Source: Callorhinus ursinus
Lineage: Eukaryota > Chordata > Mammalia > Carnivora > Otariidae
DNA length: 64,000 nt
Reading direction: 5' to 3'
NCBI RefSeq assembly: GCF_003265705.1
Contig: NW_020312867.1
Location: forward strand, 3,251,307-3,315,306
The notes beneath the pieces were generated by a model that saw nothing but the letters and a program-made list of their open reading frames with translations, did no database searches and was not told where the DNA came from. A program made the position numbers and the translations under genes. Below, piece after piece: positions 12,011 through 27,665 of this stretch (within the stretch, counting starts at the first letter, position 1; the number at the start of each line of letters is the position of its first letter).

Positions 12011-12679
12011 AATCTAGATTAATCAACCCCAGGTTATTCCCAAGCAACACAGAGGCTGACCCTGTATTTCTGGGAGATAAAGATACAGATCCAGAGTGTG
12101 TGGGGACCCAATATTTGCAAACCGTGTCCTATTCCAGAACTCCATGGGTGACAGATAACTAAAAGAAACGTACAGGAAAAAATTCAGGGAAGGATTCACA
12201 AAGCTCCTGAAAGCAACTGCCTCTGACAATGGACAGGAGTCTGGAGAGGGTTGAAGAATTGCCTTCACTGCACAGCATTTTGTGTCATTTAGTGAATTAC
12301 CTTTAGAAAGAAAAAAATAGTATTTGGTATTCAAAATTACCAGGAAATGCTCAGAATTTAAGTTTAAAATAGTATTTAGAATGGTATGTACCGGATAACT
12401 TAAGCTCTGAAGAGATATACGTATCTGGGAAAAGAGTGGAAGAAAATGTACCCAATTATTTGCAGTGGTTCTCACTTGTGAGATTTGGGGCAATATAGAA
12501 AGGTGAGTCACTTAGTAGAATAGCAAGGAAAGTGTGGTACATGCAACTCAGGGAGCCCAAGGAGTAAGTTTTACATGGATTATGGGTTTTTAATTTTATA
12601 TCTTTGCACTTATTTTTATGAAGACCTCCTTTCCTTGGCAAGTGACACTAGTTTTGATTTATGGAAGTAGTATCGTTTC

Positions 12680-12718
12680 ATGTATATATATGTATATACA
12701 TATATACATATATATATA
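12680..12718. repeat. TA/TG palindromic simple repeat
   Basis: An alternating purine-pyrimidine tract made of TATATATG and its complement CATATATA. It is nearly self-complementary and could form a cruciform. Confidence 0.85.
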
Positions 12719-13426
12719 ATTTACAGAGTTCGTTTGAATAACTAAGTCACTAATGGGACAGGTGGCACATACAGGGATATGGCAATGTATCTGGTGGTGG
12801 ACAAAAGTTGAAGCTGGGGGTTGCTCTATACATTATCCACTAGGCTCCCATAGAGAGGGTTATAGGAAGAGACCCCAATGTAAGTGTTCTTCTTTCAGAA
12901 AGAGGAGGGATCATGCTGTTCCTCCATACAGCAGGCCCCTCTGTATCCTGGGGCCCACATCTTACTGTTCCTTCTGCCTAGAATATTCTTGCCCAGGTCC
13001 CTCACCTTACTGGCTCTTTCTCTTCATTCAGTCAGCTCCTCCTCAGGGAGGTCATAACTGGCCACCTTATTGAAGTGGTCTCCTTCAGCAGCCACTACCT
13101 GCCTCTGTGCATTTCCTTCCTGGTGCTGATCACTCTGGAATTGTCTCTGGCTGCTTGCCTGTTGTACTGTTTCCTGTGCTCTACCAGCCCAAGAGGTCCT
13201 GGAGGGCAGGAACTTTGTCTTATTTGCTGCTGCGCCTGCAGAGCCTAACCCAAGTCATGGACCACACTGGAAGCCACAAATATGTGTTGAATGAAAGTAT
13301 TCAAGGGTGGGATTTCTTCTACCCCAGTTTTAGCCCTTCCCACAATGCCAACTTGTACTGGTAGCTAAGGTCAGAGAGAGAGAGAGCAGAGATGCCAAGG
13401 CAGTTTGTGGTTCAGCATCAAACACA

Positions 13427-13443
13427 TTTATTTCACTTTTATT
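13427..13443 (-). terminator. EPB41L1: Paired AATAAA poly(A) signals of EPB41L1
   Basis: Two minus-strand AATAAA hexamers (TTTATT on plus at 13427-13432 and 13438-13443) lie just upstream of a minus-strand CT-rich run (GAGAGAGAGA on plus near 13375-13388), as expected for a downstream element. Cleavage is placed at about 13405-13415. Confidence 0.85.
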
Positions 13444-14799
13444 GAGTATACAAGAACAGAGAGCACACGCATACAGCACAGAGCACTGAGGTGGGGGAGC
13501 AGGGGACGGGGGGGAGGGGTGTGAGTAAAAAGGAACAGGACAGCATCGCAGTCGGTTGGCAAGTGCTTTTGAGAAAAAAAAAAAATCCTTTAGAGTGATG
13601 TTGCTCATGCAATTGCAGGCCAGTCTTGGAATGTGCTTGCAGGATTCACACACTGAAACAGGTCCTGGCACTTCCTGTCCCCTCAGACGGAAAAGATCCC
13701 AAGAAAGCAAAACAGGAGAAAATGAAGATCTGTGGGACAGCAGACCCGGAAAAGACCCTGGAGAGCATCTGGTATATCCTGCTCATTTTGCAAATGGGGA
13801 AACTGAGGCCCCAAAGGGGGGGGTGGGACTAGTCCAATGTCACATGGTGAGTTAGGGGCTGAGCCAGGATACCCTCCAGGACATTTTCCACTATGCTACA
13901 TGGTCTCCTGGGTGGAGAGGCAGCACAGAAAGGATGAGAAATGTAAAAAGGAAAAAAAGAAAAGTAGGTTGAAGACAGACAAGACAAACATCTATATTGT
14001 CTAGGAAGAGGAGGATGGGAGGAAACAGTGCCCTAGATTTCAGCTTTGCAGCTCCCCTCCTCCCTTGTGGCTCTCCCTGTCTCTCCATGGAAGGAAGGTC
14101 ACAGCATCCGTGGGACAGAGACAAACAAACCCTGGCCGGCCCACAGGCTAAGCCCGGTCACTTCATCCCTGCTCTGAAGCCACACATTCAGGGGCTGTAG
14201 ACAGGTATCGAATCCAGAACAAATACTCTCCCTCTGAGGTGTGACCAGTGTGCTCAGGATGCCTGGTTCCTGCAAAGACAGGGGGGCCTGAGCCAAATTC
14301 CGGGTAGCCCAGGGAGGGTGGAGCCATTCCAGTTCTTGGCCCAGAAAGAACAGGAGCTCTCCAGTTGAAAGGGGTGGGAAGGAGGTTCTGTGGCTTCTCC
14401 ACCAAGATAGTAAAAAGAACCTGGTGCATGGAAGTGAGCTGTCGCACTCAGGGGGGGTTGGAGTGGGGGCCACTGATCTTAACTGGGGGGCGGGCTGAAT
14501 CTCCCATCTGAGCCCCAGGGGCAGGGCTCTCTCTGCCTGCTCTCTGTCCCATTTTTGCCCACAGAGGCAAACACTGTTCTGGTTTCTTGTCTTCAGGTCA
14601 GCACCAGCTTAGCAAACTAAGCATATATGTCATTGGGGTAACTGAGAAGTAAGCCGGGGCCCTCTGTGGGGGGGGTATCCCTGGGCAATGGCCAATAATT
14701 GGAGAGAATGTGGAAATGCTCTCAGAGGGGCAAGCCATGATTGAAGATGTAAGGCTGGCTGAGAGGACTTCCAGGTCCCTCCCCTCCCCCACATTCTCT

Positions 14800-14870
14800 C
14801 CTGCAGTCCAAGCATAGTGCCTGGCACAAGTAGGTACTCAATAAATATTTGTTGAATGAATTTAATGACC
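14800..14870 (+). repeat. L2 3' end inside the EPB41L1 3' UTR
   Basis: Shows the L2 tail AGTGCCTGGCACAAGTAGG followed by ACTCAATAAATATTTGTTG and AATGAA. It lies antisense to the transcript. Confidence 0.8.
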
Positions 14871-16780
14871 GCTGTAGAGGTAGGAGGGGGGACTGAGAAA
14901 TTAAAAGTGCGGTGGGGACATATTCCCTCCAAAGGGGACTCATTGAGCTCAGGGAAGCAGCTCCTGGCAGGCAAGACTGGGAAATCCCAAGCTTTGGAAG
15001 GGGTATTCTCCAAGGGCTTCTGTGGTCTGAAGGCAATTCTGGGGACTCTGACGGTACAGGCTCAGAGCTCAGACGCTGGCTAAAGGGGAGGTTTCCAAAG
15101 CCAGAGTCTCATACATAGAAGGAGCCTCTGAGCAATACCACCTTTCATCCGCGGCTTGTCGGGGGGCAGGCAAAGCCTTTGGAAATGAAGTTCTACCCTA
15201 TGGGGCCTGCCCTGTGTTCATGGTCTCTACCATGGGTGCTCTGGCCCAGGAGGAAGAAAACGAATGCGGGAGGCATAGAGGATGAGAGCGAGCCAGGCTC
15301 TCCAGACAGCCAGGTTAAAGCCACCATCCTCTGCAGTGGCTGGTGGGTGTCACATCACTTGGGATGGGGAGTCAGCTGTCACAATGTGGTCAGGGAAAAG
15401 ATATGTGGCCGAAAAAAGAGAAGACTGAAAACCGAAGCAAACCCCCTAGGGAGGTACGGGGGCTGAGCCAGGGGACCCCTGTAGCGGAATCCTGACTCTG
15501 GACCCCACACCTGAGCACAGACCAGGCCCTGGTGGCTACTGCCGCAGGGGGATGGGGGGAAGGCATCTTGGACTACATCTGTGTTTCTTCCTTCTTGCCA
15601 AACCCCTGCCCCTCCATCTGGGGACCCCACCCCACCCCACCAATCAACCAGTTACAAATACCACACACTGTATTACTACGCTGAACCATCAGCTCCTACT
15701 GCGAGCAACCCATGGCCAGAGTCCAGGTCTCCTCGGCTGGGCCGGTTCAGTGAGATCTAAGAACCTTGGGATACATCAATCACAGTCGGATAATTATAAT
15801 TTTTAAAATGTCAGCTTCATACTTACCAGCACTGTTTATTTTAATATTTGTTTCCTGTTATATGTCATATACATAACTTAAAAGCACATCCATACACATC
15901 TACAAGCCGCACCCTCGTAATGAGAACCCATGAACATACACTGTCTACTTTCCTTCCTGTGGCTGGGTTTTCTGCTCTTGCCTTCTTTTCTTTTTCTTGT
16001 TCCAAACCAGAGTCATCTGCAGCGGCCCTTGGCAGGACCAGGATACAGAGGGTGGGGGAGGGGGAGGGGGAGCCGAGACAGAAATGACAAGACGCGGGAG
16101 TCGAGGGGGAGGGGAGGCGGAAGAAAGGAAGGTGGATTTTGCAGCCCAGTGTCAAGACCCAAAAAATAATAATCCAGTGTTCCTCCTCCTTTCTGAGTGG
16201 GGGATTTTCTTTCTTTCTCGGCAAACGGTTGACGGTGCATGTCTTGCTGCCGCGACTTCTCTTGCTTGGCCGCAAAAGTGCTTCCTTTGCACTGGAGTGG
16301 ACAGCACACACTTTAGGACAAATGGGATGCTCGTCCACGCAAGGTCACGTGCAGAACCAGGATGGTTTTGTACTCCTACGGTCACTGTGGTCTGGCTTGC
16401 TTTTGTCGTTCCACAGGGCTTCGAAAGGGGGAGCGAGAGATTATTGTCATTACATATATATATATTTTTTTTTTTCCTGAAAAATCCCACCAGTTCATCA
16501 ATTTGTCTGCAAAGAAAATGTAGGTGTCCAGATGGTTGTTGCTGCCGGCCGACTGCGTGACCAGCCCCAGCAGCGGGGCAAGGACGCGGCGTTTCCCGTA
16601 TATATATCTTTATCTATATATATCTCTATATATATGCTTTTCCTTTCCCAGTTCCTTTTCGGTGACAGTACGTCACAGCTGGGACTTCGGTGTTGAGTCG
16701 GAGAATCCAGAATGAAGGCCCCTTCTTAACGGTTCTCTGGCTTGGGTTGGACCAGAAACGCCAGCATCTCTTCACAGAGG

Positions 16781-16789
16781 TCAGGATTC
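16781..16789 (-). CDS. EPB41L1: EPB41L1 last exon: final two codons and stop
   Basis: Only nine coding bases, GAATCCTGA (Glu-Ser-stop), follow the acceptor CTGGCCCTAG. This reproduces the known 4.1N terminus, which ends PQES. The acceptor joins in phase 0 to the exon ending at 21991. The remainder of this exon is the long 3' UTR. Because the coding part is so short, automated annotation could easily miss it or run on into intron. Confidence 0.93.
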   Translation of the reverse strand, partial: ES

Positions 16790-16858
16790 CTAGGGCCAGA
16801 GGCGTGGATGGGAGGGGACACAAAGAGGACAAGAAGAATTAATAACGTTTGCTCATGG

Positions 16859-17040
16859 GCGCCTGTGTGGCTCAGCTGGTTAAGTGGCTCAGGTCATGAT
16901 CCTGGAGTCCCGGGATCGAGTCCCGCATCGGGCTCCCTGCTCGGCGGGGAGTCTGCTTCTCCCTCTGACCCTCCTCCCTCTCATGCTCTCTGTCTCTCAT
17001 TCTCTCCCTCTCAAATAAATAAATAAAATCTTAAAAAAAA
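16859..17040 (+). repeat. Carnivore SINE (SINEC) with target-site duplication
   Basis: Head GCGCCTGTGTGGCTCAG and tail AATAAATAAAATCTT plus an A-run. It is flanked by the direct repeat AATAACGTTTGCTCAT (about 16843 and 17041), so it is a young, intact insertion. Confidence 0.96.
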
Positions 17041-18230
17041 ATAACGTTTGCTCATTCATCTTTAAATACGTGGCAAGGGGTTGTTTTAGCTACCTTTCCT
17101 GTGGCTCAGGAAGATAGAGTGACTTGTCCAAGGCCACACAGCTGAGACCTGAACCCACATCTGTCTGGAAATCTGTCCAGGTTTCCTTTAACACTAAGAA
17201 GCTCAGATCACATACATGCGGTTCACCTTTTCCTCCCACCTTCTCTCAGCCTAAGAACTGTTTAGTTGTGATGGCAGAAGCTCTTTGTTTTTCCTCTCTG
17301 ATCTCCGTGGGCCTGTGTGTCCTGGGGATTAAACCCCAGGGAGCAGCATTTCCATAAAGAAACTGGAGCCTGGATTCCAACTCAAGTTTGACTCCAAAAT
17401 TTTGTGGTCAAGGGCATGAGCTCTGCAATCAGACCTCCTGAGTTCAAATCCCATTCCATGGCCTACAAGTGCTGCCATGTTGGGTGAGTTTCTTAACTTC
17501 TTTAGGCCTCCGGTGCTCGTCACTGTGCATGGTGCACAGCAGCTACCCAAAACCACTTAACAGGTGGGGTATCCTTCCTGCCCTTTCCCACTCACATGAG
17601 GTCAAGTACAAATGGACTCATAGACACGAAATCCTTTCTCAGTTTAGTTGACAGATGGGAAAATTGAGACCCAGAGGGTTCAATGTCATAGTGAGTTGGT
17701 GACAGAAATGAGACTAGAACCCAAGGTTCCTGCTCTGAAACAGGTCATTTTTTTTCTTCCCACTTCATCCAAATCTTGAAGGTAAGGAAGCTGGGTGTTG
17801 CTGGCAGTGTTTGGGAGACAAGTCCTGTCTGAAGGAGGTGGGCCAGTGGGAGAAGATGGAGCAGAAACCACACATCTGGCCATGAGTTGCCAGGGAAAAA
17901 AAAGACCCTGTGTCAGATGGGTGGGTGTGCTTTCCACACTCACAGCAAGAGCTTCAAAGAGGAAGAACTTCTGGAAGGAAGGCCAAGAGTCAAGTGGAGT
18001 CTGAGCAGATGTTTCTGGAGGCTTCAGGGACAGGAGAGAAGCTAAAGGCCAGCAAGATGGACACCCACAAGGAGACAGGGCTTGTGCACCAGGCTGGTGG
18101 CAGAAGCTTACGGTCTGACTTACTCAGGGCTCTCATCTGTCCCTGAACATGGCGAAACCTCAGGGGATAAGGATGCGGGTTCAAAGTGCTAAGCACTTTC
18201 TGTATGTGAGGCCCTGTCCTTGTGTGTCAC

Positions 18231-18565
18231 TGCTGTGGATTGAGTATTTGTGTCCCCCCTACCAAAATGCATACGTTGAAGCCTTAATTCTCAATGTGAG
18301 GGGTTGGGGGTCTTCAGAAGGTACTTAGGTTATAAGGGTGGAGCCCTCATATATAGGATTAATGCCCTTATAAAAAGATACACAAGAGAGATTCTCTCTC
18401 TCTCTCTCTCTTTTTGTGCTCCCTTCCATGTAAGGACCAACAGAGAAGACAGCCACTTGCACCTTGATCTTGGACTTTCCAGCCCCCATAATTGGGAGAA
18501 ATAAACGTGCATTGTTTAAGCCACCCAGTCTATGGTGTACTGTCACAGCAGCCCAAACTAAGACA
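18231..18565 (+). mobile_element. Solo MaLR (ERVL-type, MST/THE1-like) LTR
   Basis: A 335-bp TG...CA element with the MaLR LTR signature: near start TTGTGTCCCCCCTACC, then GGTGGAGCCCTCATA, CCCTTATAAAAAG, CTTGATCTTGGACTTTCCAG and the end TAAGCCACCCAGTCTATGG. A CT microsatellite (about 18392-18412) has expanded inside. Flanks GTCAC/CTCAC fit a 5-bp duplication with one change. There is no internal region and no coding sequence. Orientation is antisense to EPB41L1. Confidence 0.88.
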
Positions 18566-19609
18566 CTCACAGATGTTTAATTCTTATAGCAGCTCCAATT
18601 TCTAGGTTAACTGTAGATGAGGAAACTGAGGCCCAGGGAGGTTCCTCTGGGCAAACTGCTAGCAAGGAGTTTCTGGCCCCAAAGCCTGGGTGTGTTCTTT
18701 CTACTTAATTCTGCTAACTACCTGAGGTTTTTTTTTTTTGTTTTTTTTTTTTTTTTTAACAGTGGCAGGCTGCACTTTAAGTCCTATAGCTCAGTGTACA
18801 CACAATGTGGGATGTCTTCAGAAGCCTTTACACACTTCAGAAGTGCCAGGGACATCTAAACAATGCCATATTATAATTTATTCTTCTCAGTTTATTACAT
18901 CAGATTCCGAATGTGCAGTGTTTTGTTAGCTTACTTTGCGTTGATAGTAATCAGAATCAACCTTTGCTTTTATTGAGCACGTACTATGTGCCAGGCACTG
19001 TGTTGAGTACTGTTATATATATATGACCTCACCAACCCTACAGGATAAGGAAGTTAGGACCACAGGGTGGCTCTGGAGTCTCATAGATGAGCTTTGACTC
19101 CCGCATCCAGCCCTATGGCTCTGAGCAAGTCACCTAACCTCTCAGGGGCTTAGTTTCCTCATTTGTGAGAATGAGCAGATGACAATACTTAGGTCAAGTG
19201 CATGGCCTGGTGCCTGGAATAGTGGAAACACGCCATACATTTCAGCAATTATTATCACTGTGATTATGGTTGCTGACCACTAGCTGATGAGCAAAGTGCA
19301 GAGATAAATAATCTGCTGGAAGTCACATTGCTAATAACAGGCAGGGCTGAGACTGAATCCAGGTTTGTAGGATTCCAGATCTTTCCTTGGGCTACCAAGA
19401 TACATCCATCCATCAGTCTGACATGTTTCAAGCACTTTAAAAAAGAGTTTTCAAATTCAGAGAAGACCTCTCCCCCAGAATGAGTGAGTCTGACAAGATT
19501 AGGGGGTCAAAGGTGCTTCCCAAGTAGTGGCAAAGCATGTGGAGAGAAAAGGCAAGGGAGAAACTTCTGTCTTTCCAGAGTGACGTGAACAAGGTGACCT
19601 TTACAGAAG

Positions 19610-19760
19610 AATCTGACAGGGAGAGGGAGAGGAGAGACAGGAAGAGAGGGAAGGAGAGAGAGAGAGATAGAGGAAGGGAGAGCGAGGAGAGAGAGGGAAA
19701 GAAGGAGAGCAAGAAGGAGGGGGTTGGAGAGAGAGAGAGGAGAGACAGAGAGAATGGTGT
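19610..19760 (+). repeat. GA-rich low-complexity tract
   Basis: Imperfect (GAGA)n/(GGGA)n purine tract, with the purines on the plus strand. It produces long spurious open frames on both strands because the repeat has no stop codons. Confidence 0.9.
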
Positions 19761-20422
19761 TGTGTGGGACAATGGCATCAAAGGAAGAACTAACAGAGGG
19801 GCGAGGAGGACGCATGAGACCCGCCAAGTGGGCAGATGTGAAAGGCTGCACAGTGGCAGGGGTGCGGGGGGAGAGCTGGGGGGGGGGCAGGATGTGGCGG
19901 CAAGGACTAGAGCTCTGAGCGGCCAGGGAAAATGGGAAGGCAGGAGCCTGGAGGACTGGCTGGAAATGCTCCGGGAAAGATGGGGAGGAACAAGATAGGG
20001 AAAGGAAAAAAACAGGAGAAACACGTTACAGGTACTCGAGGAAAGCAAATAAACAGCCAGAAGTCCATGCCTGGAAGGCGCTTGCCCCATCTCTTCATTT
20101 TGCAAGTGAGGAAACTGCGTGCCCACGGGGGAATGGCTGGGATTGGAGCCAGCACAGAATTCTTTGCACCAGTGGCTGCACATGGACTTCCTAAGGACCA
20201 ACATATAAATACAGATGCCCAGGCCCAGTCCAGTCCTTCTAAATCAGACTTTATGGCCACAGTTCCCCCAGGTGATGCTGCCAGTGCACTACCACTCAGA
20301 GGTCTGGGGGAGGAAAGGCAAGAGTAACTGGACAATGGAGTGGACAGGAGGCACAATTTGCACGGAAGCCTGAGGAAGGCTGGGAGGTAGGCTCTGCCCA
20401 TGACCAGCTTATATTTCTAGAG

Positions 20423-20859
20423 CAGTGCTGTCTAACAGAAATAGAAACGAGAGCCATGTATGGCATTTAAATTTCTCTAGACAGTATTTGCTAAATTTTC
20501 TAGGTATTTCTAATTTACTTAAATCTTCTAGATAGAAACTTTTCATTTCTAAATAAAAATTCTAAATTTAAAATTACCTTGAAACAAGTTAACAGAAACA
20601 GGGGACATGAACTTTAATAATATATTTTACTTAACCCAATATATCTAAACATGATCATCTGAACATGTAATCAATAGAAACACTATTGAGACATGTGCGT
20701 GCCTTTTTTCATCTTAAGTCTTCAAAATCCTGCATGCATTTTACCCTTAAAGCAATCTGATCTCTGATTAGCCAATTTCAAGTGCCCAATAGCCATGTGT
20801 GTTGCATGATACAAAGGAAACATGTCCATCGCTGTAGAGAGTTCTGTTGGACCGCACAG
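20423..20859 (+). mobile_element. hAT-type DNA transposon relic
   Basis: The ends CAGTGCTGTCTAACAGA and TCTGTTGGACCGCACAG are imperfect inverted repeats. They are flanked by TCTAGAGC and TCTAGACC, close to an 8-bp duplication expected for hAT elements. The interior is AT-rich and non-coding, so it is a non-autonomous relic. The subfamily is not assigned. Confidence 0.7.
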
Positions 20860-21025
20860 TCTAGACCAGGGTTTGGCAGCCTTTCAAAGTGGCAGGAAAT
20901 GTTTTAGTGCTTTTTCTTCTGACAGGAAAGGGGTGGTGATCCACATTCTTGTATCTCTAGAAAACATGGTCTCATTCATCAGGAAAGAGGGCAAAAAGGA
21001 GATCTACTCCGTGTAGGTCTTTGAG

Positions 21026-21260
21026 ATGAGTTCTTTTTTTCATTGTGGTACAACGGATGAGACGTGTAAAGAGCACAAATCCAAGTATACAGCTCGACAC
21101 ATTTTTATGTATGTATACACCCATGTGACCTACCCCGTTCAAGATGCTGACATTTCCAGCACCCTCAAAGGTCCCCTTGTGACGCCTCCCTGTCAATATC
21201 ACATCCTGGAACTAAGCACTATTCTGACTTTTGCCATCATTGATTAGCTGGCCTACTTTT
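21026..21260 (+). repeat. Old L1-like segment
   Basis: Resembles a decayed L1 3' region: ATGTATACACCCATGTGACC, AAGATGCTGACATTTCCAGC and ACCCTCAAAGGTCCCCTTGT in that order. Assignment is by pattern only. Confidence 0.45.
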
Positions 21261-21876
21261 GAACTTGTATAGAATTCTCCCACTCAACTCAACGTCTGTG
21301 AGATTTTGTTTTATAGGCCTGATAAAATTTAGTCAATTTCCAGAGGGACCAGAAGAACCCCTCCCCCAATTTAGGCTAATAAAAGCCCCTATCCGCTATA
21401 GCACCATCTCCTTCTTCTTGTTCAGCAAGGCACGGATGGTCTGTCCATAAGGAAACAGAAAAGTAAACTTCTGGCCCAGGATAGCCTGAGAAGTCAAGGG
21501 TTTGCAATCTAGCAACACAGATGGGATTGAGAACTCTGGGCATCATATTCCTCTTTAGCAATATCCAGTGACCTGTGATGGAGGCAGAGACTCAGGGACA
21601 GGAAGGTGGCCCTGGGCCTGAGGGGCCTTTTTCTAGCTTCAAATTTCTAGGTAATGGCGAGTGAGGCTATGCTTGTCTCCAGCTGTCCCACCTCAGGACC
21701 TGCTATCAACCCTCTCTCCCTGTCCTTATCACTTCCAGATATACTTTTCTGGGTCTGGGGCCTGAAACCCCCAAGAAGCCAAGGAACCAGTCTTCCCCCG
21801 CCATCCCCCACTCTGATTTGTATCTGGGGGAGCTACTTCTCTCCTTTGAGCCACAGACCAGGAATGTGGGCACTTA

Positions 21877-25524
<3,648 letters not shown>

Positions 25525-26789
25525 TCAGATGGCCAGCTCTCACGTGGGTGGGCCCCCAGGATGGCCAGAGCCCACAGCCGTGTAGCTCTCATGGCCACGA
25601 GGCGGAGGAGTGACACTGTCACGGGCTCACATGCTCACACACACACCTGCTCTCATACTTACTCTCCCACTCGCTCACCCACTCACCCGTTCAACATTGA
25701 GAGTGCCTGGGGTTAGGGACATTGGTGAACAAGACACGGTTTTGCTCTCAGGAAGCACTAACAAAGGAGGGGAGACATTCAGGCTCTCGTCCTGGCCCTG
25801 CCATGTTCTAGCCACGTGAGCTGGGGCACAGCCACCTCCTCTCCATGGGCCCCTGCAATGTCGGCCTGTCAGTGGTAACAAATGCCCCACTCTGGTAGGG
25901 GATGCTGATTATGGGGGAGGCTGTGCGTGTGCAGGGCCGAGGAGCATATGGGAAATCTCTCTGTATATATCCCCATATATGGAGCATATGGGGTACCTTC
26001 CTCTCAATTTTGCCGTGAAACTGCTCTAAAAAAATAAACTGCTCTAAAAATATTATAAAAAGACACGCTGCCCAACTCCCACAGAAACATTATGAGGTTA
26101 GCAGAGGAGAAAGGGCTTTGCAAATGTCAATCTTAGGATAAACATAGGAACATAGGCTGGCTACTAACAACGTAATAATACCTACTTCTGAGTACTTGCT
26201 ATGTGCTCAGTATTATGCTAAGGATGCACTATCTCATTTAATCCTTGGAACAACCACAGGAAATTGTTTTAATATTCCTGTTTCAGAGTTGAGAAACTGG
26301 AAGGCCAGAGAATGTCAAGTGGCTTATTCACGTCCACCAGCGAGTGAGTGACAGAGCACGGATTTAGACCCATGTTCGTCAGACTCCAAGCCCAACGTGC
26401 AACAATACTCTGCCCTCAGAACTCTTACCCTGGAGCAGCTCTCCTGGTCCTATGGTGGATTCTAACTGCCAGAGACTCCTGCCCCATGTCTGGCAGGGGG
26501 CCTGGCCGCCCACCTCTACCTCCCGCTTACCGCACCATCTTGGGCTCACCCTTGTCTGTCCAGGGGCCCAGAGCTGGGTCTGTTCTGTAGCCCCCCAGCA
26601 GCTGAACCCCGGTCCTGGTCTGTGCACAGTACTAGATGTGGACCTCTGGCTGTCAGGGGACAGCTAAGGATGGAAGCCCCTCTGCCTTTGCCCTGCATAA
26701 CGCCCCCAGGCCTGCCTCCAACTGAGGCAGTGACCTGTTACCTGGCATTCCCACAGTAAGCAACTTTCTCAGATGCAGTCCCAGAATGT

Positions 26790-27665
26790 GGCCCGGCAGC
26801 AGGCCTTAAAATGGGCAGTCTTGCCCACAGACACAAAAAGATGCTCAATATCACCCATCAGCAGGGAAATGCAAATCAAAACCACAACGAGATATCCCCT
26901 TACACCTGTCAGAAAGGCTAGTCTCAAACAGACAAAAAACAACAAGTGTTGGCGCAGATGTGGAGAAAAGTGAGCCCTCGTGCACTGTTGGTGGGATGGC
27001 AGCCACTGTGGAAATCCCGTATGCAGCTTCCTCGGAAAAAAAATTAAAAATAGAAATACCATAGGATCCAGTAACTCCAGTACTGGGTATTTACCCACAG
27101 AAAACAAAAACATTAATTGAAAAGATACACGCACCCCTATGTTTATTGCAGCGTTATTTATAATAGCCAAGATATGGAAACAGCCCAAGTGTCCACCAAT
27201 AGATAAATGGATAAGGAAGACGTGATCTCTAATGTTCTTACTCGGCCATAAACAAGAATGAGATCTGACAATTTGCAACAGCATGGATGGACCTAGAGCG
27301 TACGATGCTAAGTGAAATAAGTCAGACAAAGACAAATGCCATACGATTTCACTTCTACGTGGAATCTCAAAAACCAAACAAACCAATGGAAAAAGCACAA
27401 ACAGATCATAAATACAGAGAACTGGGAGTTGCCGGAGGGGACGGGGTGGAGGGATGAGCAGCCGGGGGTGAAGGGCAGTGTGAGGTGCGGGCTTCCAGCT
27501 CTGGAATGAACAGGTCACGGGCATGAAACAGAGAACAGTCAGGGGCACTGAACTAAGGCTGCGTTGAGGACAGATGGCAGCTACGCTCGGGGTGAGGGCG
27601 GCATACTGTACGGAGCTGTACACCTGAAACCCTTGTCACGTTGTATGTCAACTACACTTCAACCC
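26790..27665 (+). mobile_element. Truncated L1, 3' end of ORF2 and 3' UTR
   Basis: Recognisable L1 ORF2 end: GGAAATGCAAATCAAAACCA, then TGTGGAGAAAAGTGAGCCCT, TTATTTATAATAGCCAAGAT, and ACAGCATGGATGGACCTAGA. The L1 3' UTR follows to about 27665. It is 5'-truncated with an interrupted reading frame. The 284-codon open frame on the opposite strand is an antisense artefact. Confidence 0.85.

Larger units (their letters stand above)
10441..13404. other. Intergenic region between EPB41L1 and AAR2
   Basis: About 3 kb separate the EPB41L1 poly(A) site from the AAR2 promoter. It contains old interspersed repeats: a relic starting GTATCAGTCAGGGTTCACCC (about 11080-11215, family not resolved), a MIR on the minus strand (about 11230-11400), a hAT relic (about 11800-12010), a TA/TG palindromic tract (12680-12718) and an L2 tail (about 13190-13300). 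I see no gene. Sequence at 10560-11070 and 12020-12660 has no feature I can name. Confidence 0.65.
13405..16780 (-). other. EPB41L1: EPB41L1 3' UTR
   Basis: About 3.4 kb follows the TGA at 16781-16783. It has TA-rich tracts (16455-16470 and about 16598-16635), an L2 tail embedded at about 14800-14870, an old MIR-like segment (about 13770-13890) and a possible proximal poly(A) signal (TTTATT on plus at 15835-15840). Open frames seen here on either strand, including 157 codons at 15865-16338, are not conserved-looking and are treated as chance. Confidence 0.85.

Noticed and set aside
15865..16560. Long frames on both strands within the EPB41L1 3' UTR
   Set aside because: They lie after the true stop codon, overlap each other on opposite strands and contain simple-sequence peptides. 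Chance frames.
18231..18565. Considered as part of a fuller endogenous retrovirus-like element
   Set aside because: Only one LTR is present, with no internal sequence on either side. It is a solo MaLR LTR without any coding potential.
19437..20204. 255-codon minus-strand open frame rich in Ser/Leu/Pro
   Set aside because: It runs through a GA/CT low-complexity tract (19610-19760), which lacks stops in several frames. The product is almost only Leu, Ser and Pro, and an equally long frame exists on the other strand. Not a gene.
26769..27623. 284-codon minus-strand open frame
   Set aside because: It is the antisense of a truncated L1 ORF2 3' end lying on the plus strand. No start context, no homologous gene recognised.
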